This document shows positions 47,580 through 60,000 of a stretch of DNA of 60,000 nt, piece by piece (position 1 is the first letter of the stretch; each line of letters begins with the position of its first letter). The stretch comes from Chrysomallon squamiferum. Its lineage: Eukaryota; Mollusca; Gastropoda; Neomphalida; Peltospiridae. The DNA lies in NCBI GenBank assembly GCA_012295275.1, contig CM022667.1, positions 15,007,168-15,067,167 on the forward strand, read 5' to 3'. Position numbers and translations under genes: made by a program. Below the pieces are notes generated by a model. That model saw only the letters and a list, made by a program, of their open reading frames with translations, was not told the origin of the DNA and did no database searches.

Positions 47580-47634
47580 TTTTTTTTGAAATTATTTATT
47601 TATTTATTTACTTACGTTTTTTTATTTATTTATT

Positions 47635-47685
<51 letters not shown>
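47580..47685. repeat. T-run, ATTT and ATT microsatellites
   Basis: T-run, then TTTA units, then ATT units up to about 47,682. Confidence 0.9.
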
Positions 47686-47686
<1 letters not shown>

Positions 47687-47699
47687 GTATTTTCATTCG

Positions 47700-48665
47700 T
47701 ACTTGACATTGCCATCAACATCTTCTTGTTGTTGTTTTTTTTTTACTTTTTTTAGCTTCTACTTCTTTTTCTTTCTTCCTTTTTTTTCTTTCTTTCTTCC
47801 TTTCTTCCTTCTTTCGTCGTCTTTTATATTTATTAATTGCTGATTGATTAAAAATCCTTGTTTTATTCGTTCGCTAGATAATTAAACACATTATTAAAAA
47901 GGGGGGGGAGAATGTATAAACGGCAAAGAAAGGCCTCTGAGGAAAATTACCTAATTACTTGTAAAGAGAAATGTTTTGTGTTATCGTACTGTTCAGATTA
48001 CATTTTCCTATCGCGGCTGTTTACGCCAAGTTTTGTTTTCTCGGATAAATAGTAAATTTCCACCATTAACGTCTATTTTTGCTCTTTTTGTTAATAGCAA
48101 AACAAATTAGGAATGGATTTTCTTTTTTTTTTTTTTTTTTTTTTTGGCGGGGCTTCTTCTTTACCCCTAGAATAAGTTACATTTATTTATTTTTATTTCT
48201 GTTATTTTGGTTTTCTTTCTTTGCTTCTTTCGTTTCCGAAGTGGTAATGGTAGTAGTAATAACATTAACATTAATGCTGGTTTTACTGTAGCAATAGTTG
48301 TAGTAGTTGTTGTCATCGTTTTCGTTGTAGTTACGGTGGCAGTAATGATGGTATTAGTAGCAGTATTAGTAACATCAGTAGTAACAGTACACCATATTAG
48401 TAGTTGTTCTTGTGTAATAATAGTGGTAGTGGTAGTAGTCGGTAATAGATTGTTCAGTAGTAAATAACTGTAACAGTAAAAGTTGTAGTTGCTACAATTA
48501 CCGACGTAGTCGTCAACAGTTATTAAGTTCACGTATTCTTTTAAAGTTTATTGAATTAGCTATTTTGAGCGTGTTTAAACTAAATAAAATATTATATTTT
48601 GTACATTTTTGTATAAATGATTTAATGACTTAGCTGCTAACACTAAAATGCCTATGTTGCTAATA
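47700..48665. other. Gene-free repeat-derived region
   Basis: C/T-rich 47,730-47,825, a T-run at 48,119-48,145, and a degenerate GTA/GTT triplet field at 48,240-48,500. The Val-rich and Thr-rich peptides on its two strands are products of the triplet field. No gene is seen. Confidence 0.6.
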
Positions 48666-48676
48666 CTGCAAAAGAA

Positions 48677-48677
<1 letters not shown>

Positions 48678-48733
<56 letters not shown>
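48678..48733. repeat. (AAT)n
   Basis: An uninterrupted AAT run of about 18 units. Confidence 0.95.
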
Positions 48734-49084
48734 TTTTAAGAAGTAAATAAAAATAAAATTATCATGTTTGTTCCATATTATAAGACTTTGTTACGCATAT
48801 AAATATTTTAAAGAGACTTAAAACAACAACAACAACACCAAAAACGATAAAACACTAAAATAATAAATAAATAAATAAATAAATAATATTATAACGTGGA
48901 ATTCATGTTATTTTCCCTTATGTATGTTGATAAATAGAATCAGATTTGTCTTCTTTCCTCTTGGTTTTCATAATTTAGTAGAACTTATTTAAACATTTTC
49001 ACAATGATAATTATATCCAATATCTGTAATATGTTAATGATTAATAAAAAATAAAAAAAATTAAAAAAAATAAATCGATCGCTA

Positions 49085-49085
49085 A

Positions 49086-49143
<58 letters not shown>

Positions 49144-49474
49144 TTTGGCTCGTAAAGAAATGAAGAAAATAAAACTTTACATTTTATTTATTTATTTGTT
49201 TGTTTTAATATTGTCTTTTTCGTCCATAAAATATAATGCTAATGTACAAGTTTGTTCACATATACCTGAAAGACTGAGTATCCATCATTAACTACCTTTT
49301 ACGTCACGATTGAAATTTAATACATTATTTCAGTTTTCGGCAAGTAGTTGGCATATTTTCAACGATACTGCTACTGTTGTTACTACTGCTATACAAATGC
49401 TGCAGCTACTACTACATATATTACAAAAACTACTAATTTCATTATCACGAGTGTAAATTTGTGTGTGTACGTAA

Positions 49475-49530
<56 letters not shown>

Positions 49531-49885
49531 TGATTATTATTTTGGCTCATAAAGAAATGAAGAAAATAAAACTGTACAGTTTACTTACTTTTTTTTTTTT
49601 TTTTTTTTTTATTTTCTTTTTCTTTATTAAAATATAATACTAACGTACAAGTTTGTTCACATATACCTGAAAGACTGAGTATCCATCATTAACTAGCTTT
49701 TACGTCACGATTGATATTTAATACATTATATCAGTTTTCGGCAAGTAGATGGCATATTTTCAACGACACTGCTACTGTTGTTACTACTGCTATAAAAAAT
49801 GCTGCAGCTGCTGCTACATCTATTACAACAACAACTAATTTCATTATCATGAGTGTAAATTTGTACGTGTGTACGTAATTTTTAA
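49085..49885. repeat. ~401-bp tandem duplication, each copy led by (ATT)n
   Basis: CGGCAAGTAG(T/A)TGGCATATTT occurs at 49,338 and 49,739. The flanking text (CCTGAAAGACTGAGTATCCA; TACGTCACGATTGA) repeats with few changes, and each copy starts with an ATT run (49,088-49,142 and 49,478-49,530). No coding potential is seen. Confidence 0.85.
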
Positions 49886-50112
49886 AGCGCGAACAAATCA
49901 AACGTTTTATCGTGCATATCAACGGATATGAAACCGTGTTAAACAAAATATATTTCTGTGTGTGTCTGTGTGTATGTGCACGTCTCTCTCTCTCTCTTGT
50001 GTGTATATGCATGTGTCACCCTGCAAATAAATTGAAGGGAGGTAACCGCTGGCGTTTTGATTAACAATAAAATCTCGAGTAAGTACTGCCGCTACATGTG
50101 CATGTATATATG

Positions 50113-50116
<4 letters not shown>

Positions 50117-50196
<80 letters not shown>

Positions 50197-50222
50197 TGTG
50201 TATTTATATAGATATATACATA

Positions 50223-50275
<53 letters not shown>
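50117..50275. repeat. (AG)n then (TG)n
   Basis: AG run 50,117-50,194, then TG run about 50,226-50,272. Confidence 0.95.
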
Positions 50276-50276
<1 letters not shown>

Positions 50277-50279
50277 TTT

Positions 50280-50567
50280 AGGAGCAGATCTACATTGTCT
50301 CTCATTTAGCAGTAAAATGAAATATACATAAAAACTGAGACAAGATTATTGTTTTTGTTTTCATTACTTTCACGTTTTTATTTATTATTGTGAATATTTC
50401 TTTGCATGTGTCTAAATAAATAAAAAAGAAACAATATTCAAATATATCATGCGTAAATATTTATAGTTCGTTTGTTAGAAATAAATAAATAAATAAATAT
50501 TATTTTCCTTTCCAATCAGGTCCTAATAAATAGCAGACACACACACATATCTATCTATCTATCTATT

Positions 50568-50611
<44 letters not shown>

Positions 50612-51660
50612 CCGTCTTTATTACTGTTCACTGCTGTAAATCAATAACTAAATTTCATGGAATAAGCGGAGATCCTGAATTTTCACTGTACGTCAGTTTT
50701 ACACGTGTCAACTAGTAGCTGTCAGATTCAGATATGTTGAATTGTCTCTATTGGAAATGTCATTTCTTTGTTATTGCTATTTCTGTCAAATAAAACACAC
50801 GAAATGTTGAATTATCCCGTAGTGGACATAGAAGTGATATTTGTTTGTCCCTTCTTGTAAAGAATTATTAAATTTTTTATTTTTTTTTCCACAGGACGTG
50901 AAATCACAGTTTATTTTGCAGTAGAAGAGCAAGAAAAAAAAAAAAAAAGAAAAAAGAAAATGTAGCAGTTTCACACCCAAACACAAATATCGACATATAT
51001 TCAACAAAGTTAATGGTGTTTGTATACGTGTGTATACTTATATACCTATGTTTTTAATAATATATTCATTTTATTTAAGCTAAATTAACTACAATACATA
51101 TTACAAAAAAACAAAAAAAACATCTGTATACCTGTCTGTCTGTGTGTGTGTGTGTGCGTAGATACGTGTGAATATGTGTTTGTATGCGTGTATGTATGTG
51201 TGTAAAGTTTAATATTTCATTAAGCACACACACACATTAATAAAGTTTTACAATATATATATACACACACACCCATATGAGTGTGTGCGTGTGCGCGTAT
51301 ATGTGTGAATGTGTGTGTATTCAATCGGTCTCTGTCACTGTGTATATATCTATATAAATACATACATACATACATACATACATACATACATACATACATA
51401 GATACATACATCATACATACATCCATATATCATACATGATATATATATATACTTATCAGTGCTAATTGTTCTCTAATACTAAATGTAATCACCCTTGAAA
51501 ATAATACAACAGATGCATTAAATTACAAATTAAATAGGAAAGGTTCACTATCCGTTTTCGAATAAGATGTTAATTATAGAAGTCTTTTCTTTGTAATTTG
51601 GTACTTGAAATACTGAAATATAATTCAAACTATAAAGAAAAATAGAGCGAGACAGAAATA
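50280..51660. other. Gene-free, microsatellite-rich stretch
   Basis: TA run at 50,572-50,608, A/T-rich text, TG-rich 51,130-51,210 and TACA run 51,359-51,421. No exon or RNA gene is supported. Confidence 0.6.
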
Positions 51661-51666
51661 CGATGC

Positions 51667-51667
<1 letters not shown>

Positions 51668-51698
<31 letters not shown>

Positions 51699-51899
51699 AT
51701 AATTTCCTGCAGTGCTCAACACCATTGGTTGGGCTAAGATCGGGGAATCCCCGTTATATTCCGTGTCTCTTTCGGGTCAATTCATTGTATTACCGATTAA
51801 TCATGTTTTACTAGTTTTATCTTCTATCTTTATTATTTTTTATTTTATTTATTTATTTTTTTTTTTGTTCTTCTTCTCCTTTTTTCAAATTTTTTTTTT

Positions 51900-51933
<34 letters not shown>

Positions 51934-51962
51934 TTTTTTTTTTTTTTTTTTTTTTTTTCATG
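51668..51962. repeat. Poly-A run and long T-rich tract around a short unique segment
   Basis: A-run at 51,667-51,692 and almost pure T at 51,840-51,959. The 130 bases between include GATCGGGGAATCCCCG, a short self-complementary word. An inverted A-run/T-run pair like this could arise from a retroposed element, but no ends or duplications are clear. Confidence 0.6.
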
Positions 51963-52079
51963 TTATTAGTGTTATTCTTTTTCCTGTCGTTGTTCGTCTT
52001 CTTTTTAATACTATCACAACGACAACAACAACAACTACAACTACAACAACAACAACAACAACAACAATAATAATATAAT

Positions 52080-52685
52080 CATCGACGTTGTCCTGGAGTT
52101 TGTTTATTTATTTACACGGGTCGGGGAACCTACGTGTTTCAACAAAGACACGAACCGGGAACCTAAATGTCTTCAGACCAATGATTTAACTCTTAACGAG
52201 CGATCAACGCATCCTTGTAACCTAACCACAGCTTTGAAAAAGAAAAAAAAAACCTCGCATGCGCTATATATATGTACAAGACACGACAGTTTGATTATAC
52301 ACCAGGAAGCGAACGCGAGAGCTATTTTACTTCCTTGTTCTATTTATAAATCTGTAATATCGATAGAATGAAGGTTGGTTCTGCTCAGTCAAACTGTTAA
52401 CGTTGAGACGAAGGCAATGGTTTCGAAACACACGCGTACGTACACGCGTATGTAACGCACGAAGATAAAGAGGGTATACAAGTGTCGTTGTTCTCGTTCT
52501 CTGGTTTCAAAGTTAGTAGTAATGCGAATTACGGAGACGGAGAATATTTTGACTGTGTCGCTGACGATTAACGCCTGCACGTTGTGTTGTATAGGATGCG
52601 GGCGCTTGGTGGATTTCGTCTCCACGAGATACAAAGAGAGATTTAAATGTGTGTCGCATCTCGCTGATTTACATGCACGAAAACC
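52080..52685 (+). promoter_or_regulatory. CpG-richer candidate promoter of a plus-strand gene
   Basis: Base composition shifts here to more G+C with many CpG (52,090-52,160 and 52,300-52,690). It contains TATTTATAAA at 52,341 and leads to an ATG in a good context at 52,686. Promoter function is inferred from position and composition only. Confidence 0.3.
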
Positions 52686-52703
52686 ATGGCTGTTTGGAAA
52701 AAT
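52686..52703 (+). CDS. Candidate first coding exon of a plus-strand gene (MAVWKN, phase 0)
   Basis: AAAACCATGGC is a good start context. Six codons are followed by GTAAGTTATT, a strong donor. An overlapping frame from 52,522 (MRITETENILT..) runs into the same donor and stops just past it, so it could be an alternative or an upstream frame. No second exon is identified before 60,000, and no family is recognised. Confidence 0.3.
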
Positions 52704-52787
52704 GTAAGTTATTTTGTTTATAGTTTGCGTGTTTACAGTCATGTAACGTTATTTGTTTGATAACTGAGTTTTAAAGTTACGTTAAAA

Positions 52788-52788
<1 letters not shown>

Positions 52789-52878
<90 letters not shown>
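52789..52878. repeat. (CT)n-(CA)n
   Basis: A pure CT run followed by a CA run, with degenerate CT-rich text continuing to about 53,060 and a TA run at 53,070-53,096. Confidence 0.95.
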
Positions 52879-53415
52879 TTTTATTTCTGTTATTCTCTTT
52901 CTATCATTCTCGTTTTTTCTTTCTCTCTTTCTTTTTTCTTTCTCATTCTCGGTTTATTTATTACTCTTAATTATTTATTACTCTCATTCTCTTTCTAGCA
53001 CTCTCGTTTTTTTTATTTCTCCCTTTCTTTTTCTCTCTCTCTCGCTCACTCGCTGGCTCTATCCGGTTAATATATATATATATATATATATATATAACTA
53101 TATTAGTAAGCACACGAAATCATATCAATTTGTGTTCACTGGAAAGATTATTTAGAATTTATATTCAAAAGAAATATATCAGGCGGATTTTGCTGGGTGT
53201 TTTTTTCCCACTGTCAGGTAAAATTGAAAAGCACGACGATAACGTTACCTACTTCTGTGTAGTCAGTGAGATACACACAGTTCACTAGACTGATAAAAAT
53301 CTTTAGTTTACAAAACAGAGCGACAACAGAATGAGAATAGGTTTCGTTAGAGACTTCATCTTTCAGTTAATACAAAAATTATCAGTCATTTAAGAAGTAA
53401 AATTCCATGGAAATC

Positions 53416-53419
<4 letters not shown>

Positions 53420-53448
<29 letters not shown>

Positions 53449-53535
53449 TGTATGTATGTATGTATGTATGTATGTATGTATGTATGTATGTGTGTGTGTG
53501 TGTATGTGTGTGTGCGTGTTTGTATATATATATAT
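53420..53535. repeat. (ATGT)n-(TG)n-(TA)n
   Basis: ATGT units from 53,420 to 53,490, then TG and TA runs. Confidence 0.95.
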
Positions 53536-53675
53536 GTTTGTATGAAAGATATAATTATATATATATATTTCAAACGCATGCACACATATGACATGTTTGT
53601 ATGTATGCATGATCTCAAACAAAATTTATATATATCGCAAACTCATATACGTCTTTATTACTTACAGTTGGGCTT

Positions 53676-53676
<1 letters not shown>

Positions 53677-53706
<30 letters not shown>

Positions 53707-53770
53707 CTACAACAACAACAACAAAACAGCAGCAGCAGCAGCAGCAGCAACAACAACAATAACAATATGA
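53677..53770. repeat. AAT/AAC/AGC triplet field
   Basis: AAT, CAA/CAC and GCA triplet runs. All frames give homopolymeric peptides. Confidence 0.9.
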
Positions 53771-54067
53771 TACAAAGGAACACCTTTTCATCTATAAACA
53801 ATAATGTATCGCAGTTGTCTGCGTTAATCCTGAACATTTACCCCGTGGGGGTCTAGTCTGACCCCCCCCCCATAGAATAAATAACAACGACGTTTTTTAC
53901 AATCCTCTGTCAGTTAAAATATAATTGAATAGGATGTCTTGTAAACCTTGAACCGTATCGAATAACAAAAAGAATAATCCAAAAATTACTTTTATTCTTC
54001 GGCTGTATTCAGTATATATATCTTATATACAGGTGTTCCTTATACACGAATATAAATTAAGATTCTT

Positions 54068-54195
54068 TATTATTAAGGACTGCTTAGTATATTATAAAGC
54101 ATGAACAGTGCCTACTTGTGTTCAGAATACTAATTTTGCTTAGTACTATACAGCATGAATAGTGTCTACTTATCTTCAGAATAATAATTTTAAAG
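54068..54195. repeat. Short ~62-bp tandem duplication
   Basis: TGCTTAGTA..ATA..GCATGAA.AGTG.CTACTT.T.TTCAGAATA occurs twice in a row. Confidence 0.75.
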
Positions 54196-54379
54196 GAAAG
54201 CTATAGCAGAACTGAATAATCATAACCATCACATTCAATGAAAATGCTAGGGTGTGATCGTGTCGACAAAAATTAACATAATGTGGCTGTCACTTAAAAA
54301 CATGTTTGTTTGTTAGAAACCAATTGTCAGAGGCAAACTAGAGGGTTAAATAAATTAGTATAACGAGATGGTGTTTTGT

Positions 54380-54735
54380 TGGTTTTCAACGTTAAGATTT
54401 ATGTTAGTTTGTTAGAGATAAAACGTAACGGGATTAAATAAATTGTTAGAGATATCAACGAACGATTTGCGTTTTGTTGGTTTTAACTGGAAATGTTAAT
54501 TTGTTAGGGATATCAACGTAACGAGATTTGTTGATTTGTTAGAGATGTCAACGTAACTGGAAATGTTAATTTGTTAGAGATATCAACGTAACGAGATTTG
54601 TTGATTTGTTAGAGATATCAACGTAACGAGATTTGATGATTTGTTACACATATCAACGTAACTGGAAATGTTAATTTGTTAGAGATATCAGTGTAAAGAG
54701 AGACTTGTTATATTGTTAGAGATATTAACAGGAGT
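54380..54735. repeat. 35-bp minisatellite with two alternating unit types
   Basis: Units begin TTTGTTAGAGATATCAACGT and end either ACGAGATTTGTTGA or ACTGGAAATGTTAA. The two types are intermixed, and the outer units are diverged. Confidence 0.85.
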
Positions 54736-56545
54736 TGTTAGTTTGTTAAATATAAATAAACATAAAATTGAGCGATTTCTTATAATCTGGTATCAACTGT
54801 CAAGTACTTGTTTAACAACTCCACCAGGACACGTAAACTGACTTTGCAAGTCAAACACTTTTATTACCACACCACTAGAGAATATCGATTCATGTATTTT
54901 ATCGATATTAAATGCCAAATATTTGTTTAACAGAAGAAATACAGAACATTAATTCATGTTCTATCTGTGGCTGTCGCAATGCTAAACCACTAGACTGCAT
55001 TAATTCATTTAAAATCGACCACAGATTTGACCTCTCACTCATAAATTACCTACACACTCTTCAGAGTATGCGCGCTTTATTTATCTATCACCGGAGCGAT
55101 ATCTTTAATAAGAGGTAATAAAATAGACAGCGTGAACACTGACAATAAACTGTTGAACACGGGCTGGTATATGAGACAAACCTCGACGAGAAATCAAAAC
55201 TAAGAAACGTTATGAAGCAGTTTTTCCCGAACGCGGATGTGGGATAGGCGACACGTGATCGTTGAAACACAATAAACTGTTTATTTGTGTACTATTTATT
55301 TACTTTTTTTCTTCTTCTCAGAAATAGGGAGAATAAAACGGCCACTGTCTTCAGATATTCGAGAAAGTTCACGTCACAGCGCACCCCTGTTTTTGGAAAT
55401 CCGTGAGAGCCACGAGTGACCACTGGTTTTCCGTTCCGCTGTGGTTAAAAACGTAATTTACGAGTGCAATGCACCGGGCTCGTATCCGGTTAACGGATAT
55501 CATTTCGATCTATTGCGTTGACGAATTTCCTGAAGTGACAAACAGGAATTGCTAATCCTGTATTTATATTTTTTCATGTTAAAAAAAAAATAAAATAAAT
55601 AAAAAATAAAAAAAAAAAAAAACCATCAGATAAACATTGAAATTTGACGACAGTAACCCAGTTTAGGAGTGTACGTCTAAATAGATGTAACAGGGAATAT
55701 TCTCTGTCTTATCTGATCAGACTTTACAATATTCAAAAACGCACAAAGACAAGACAAACAAATCCAGACACGACCTCACAAACGTCAGATACCGCTGATA
55801 CGACTCGAACATACGGCGAGCCTGTCAACAGACGTATAATTGTATTATTACTATAACTAGCTTGTAGCAGGATTCAGCGGCCTCGAACGTCATTATTTTA
55901 ACATTGCATTTTCTAATTAAGATGTCTGTTTGTCTGTGCAGCGTGTGCCTGATGTTAATAGCTGCTGTAGTAGGTTGACCTAAGGTTGGAAACAGAAACG
56001 GGTCGAGTTATGGGAGTGTGTTTGTTTTCAGTAATTGATAAATACGTGGTTGATGGGCGGTATCTGTTTATTTCAAGTAACTGCATGATTAAAGTTAATG
56101 TGTATTAACACGTTATGTCCGCGACATCAAGTATATAGTTATAATGATGCTTCACTTACAGAAAACTAAACAAATTAATTATGTGTGTATATTGTCTGCG
56201 CATCCCGCCCTGCCATACAACACGCGCGAACACACACATGCACACACAAACAGACACATTTGTCTTCCTAATCCTGTTTTTCAATGAATTTTTTTTTCTT
56301 AAAGAAAGAAAGAGGTAACAACCCACTCATGACTGTACAAAAGGCAGACATTATTTGTTGGGTGTGGTGTAATGAACAGTCAACCATGTGTTTACGTGTG
56401 AGCAGGTGCGTTGGTGCGTACGGATCGTTATCTTATTTAAATGTTTAATTGCGTATAACTTAATTATGGGAGGTGCATATATGTATAAATAATTTATAAT
56501 TTTGTCAAATTATTTATGCTGTTAAATTATTTATGCTGTTAAATT
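54736..56545. other. Unassigned non-coding stretch with raised CpG
   Basis: 55,070-55,560 and 55,860-56,430 have more CpG than the rest of the window and could flank a gene. I find no conserved protein, tRNA or repeat family. The open frames are short and of ordinary composition. Confidence 0.45.
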
Positions 56546-56547
56546 CT

Positions 56548-56649
<102 letters not shown>

Positions 56650-57430
56650 ACGTATGTTATTGAGGTAACGAAAAAAACAAAGAACAACAAAATAAATAAA
56701 ATAATTATACAGTTTTTCTGTTACTACGATCAAATATAATTCTTGTCATCTTCATTATCGTCGCTGCTGATGTAGTCGTAGTATCAGTAGTCTTCGTGCT
56801 TGTCGTTGCTGTTTTTAATAATAATTAGCATAACCATAGTAATAAAGTTATCGTAATTATCATCACATTAATGATGATTGCCGTCATCTCAATACAGTCA
56901 TAAGTATTTGATGTTGTCACCTTTAATAAATATATTTACTATTGCAGTCAGTATCATAACAATGAACGTCAACGTCATCGTCATCTTTGTCAAATCATCA
57001 TGCTCATCACTAAAACATCACCATCACCAACAGCAGTTATATGACCAACATCTTCCTTCTGTTTCTTATGGTGGTGATTTTTTATTTATTTATTTTTTTT
57101 TTTTTATTTTTTCTCACCGTGTCACCTTTCTGTAACGAGTGTTATTTTGTTATGCTGACATAAAACACCGGTAATGAACTGTGTGGGTGAAATTATTCAA
57201 ATAACCACCGCGTTAGGTTACCTTATTACAAAAAAAAAAAAAAAAAAAAAAGAGAGTCATTTGAAGATTTAATGGCTTAAAAAAGATCTCCTGTTTTTTT
57301 AATAAGCAGTTCTTATACATTTTCAACGCTGTTACCATGGTAGCACGCGCATTTCCGAATTATTAAAGATACATTTTGTAGAATAATAAAGGGATTTTAT
57401 AAAAATAAAAATAAATAGTTTCAAGTGTTT
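56650..57430. other. Gene-free stretch
   Basis: Degenerate TCATC/GTCGT triplets at 56,740-57,060, a T-run at 57,089-57,105 and an A-run at 57,230-57,251. No gene is seen. Confidence 0.55.
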
Positions 57431-57441
57431 ACATGTTTTAG

Positions 57442-57461
57442 TCTCTCTCTCTCTCTCTGTT

Positions 57462-57527
<66 letters not shown>

Positions 57528-57600
57528 AATCTATCTATCTATATATATATATATATATATATATACAGAGCATACATACATATATATATATATATATTTC

Positions 57601-57664
<64 letters not shown>
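57442..57664. repeat. (CT)n-(TA)n-(GA)n self-complementary compound repeat
   Basis: CT from 57,442 to about 57,526, TA from 57,541 and again to about 57,597, then GA from 57,603 to 57,664. CT and GA arms are complementary, so the block can fold back on itself. Confidence 0.9.
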
Positions 57665-59796
<2,132 letters not shown>

Positions 59797-60000
59797 GGAT
59801 ATAAGAAGATCACAGAATATCGAAGAAATAACATCGGAGAGTGATGAAAACAAATTTTACGGAAACAACTGCTAATTGTTTTCTCCTTTCTTTTGTATGT
59901 TACCTCTGCTAAATTCACAGAACTGAATGATTGAACAACTACACATTATTCACGGTGCTGAAGTTTGATATTCATCAATGTATATACTAGTCTGTGTTGG

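Noticed and set aside
48167-48532. Thr-rich and Val-rich frames on opposite strands
   Set aside because: A degenerate GTA/GTT triplet field explains both. No start context or splice support.
51705-51725. CTGCAGTGCTCAACAC on the plus strand resembles the acceptor and start of exon E0
   Set aside because: The match ends after about 15 bases, is on the other strand and far away, and AGTGCTCAACAC also occurs inside the 5' modules (about 27,588). It is not evidence of an exon or spliced leader.

Overview
This window is animal nuclear DNA, probably from a lophotrochozoan and most likely a mollusc. Reasons: very A/T-rich introns and flanks crowded with ATT, AAAT, TG, CT/GA and ATGT microsatellites, spliced genes with GT-AG introns, a Tigger/pogo-like DNA transposon remnant, a SWIM-type zinc-finger gene fragment, and two long STAND NTPase-ankyrin receptor genes of a kind that is greatly expanded in molluscs. 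The species assignment is inference.

The main content is a tandem pair of paralogous minus-strand genes, called A and B here. Gene A has its coding exons at about 5.7-18.3 kb and its 5' region at about 18.5-28.8 kb. Gene B has coding exons at about 35.5-42.4 kb and its 5' region at about 42.4-47.6 kb. Both have the same splice structure, read from the sequence: a 42-nt leader exon (E0), a short start exon (E1), a phase 1-1 exon carrying a RHIM-like amyloid-type motif (E2), a 33-nt phase 1-1 microexon (E3), and a very large exon (E4) encoding an nSTAND3-like P-loop NTPase, a winged-helix/linker region and an ankyrin array. The layout suggests NLR-like intracellular immune receptors: ankyrin sensor, NTPase switch, amyloid-type signalling tip. 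Gene A's ankyrin array is about 2.9 kb of protein-level residues (roughly 75-80 repeats) and contains recent in-frame segmental tandem duplications of 1,167, 705 and 657 bp. Gene B's array is much shorter.

Both genes are interrupted in this sequence. Gene A has a one-base insertion between NTPase and ankyrins and a one-base deletion near the 3' end, both in homopolymers. Gene B has an about 200-bp deletion-riddled ankyrin segment. These may be assembly errors, pseudogenisation or, less likely, recoding.

Layout: 1-5.7 kb is A/T-rich 3' flank of gene A with minisatellites. 5.7-18.5 kb is gene A. 18.5-28.8 kb is its 5' region, holding about five tandem copies of a promoter/leader module, each with CTGCAG|GTA-type splice signals and, in two copies, a 46-bp promoter-derived minisatellite. 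28.8-31.4 kb is a boundary segment with a Tigger-like element and a SWIM-domain gene fragment. 31.4-35.5 kb is the 3' flank of gene B, homologous to 0.8-5.7 kb. 35.5-47.6 kb is gene B with one copy of the 5' module. 47.6-60 kb is mostly repeat-rich non-coding DNA on the far side, with a candidate plus-strand first exon (ATG plus six codons and GTAAGT) at 52.69 kb and richer CpG content around 52-56 kb.
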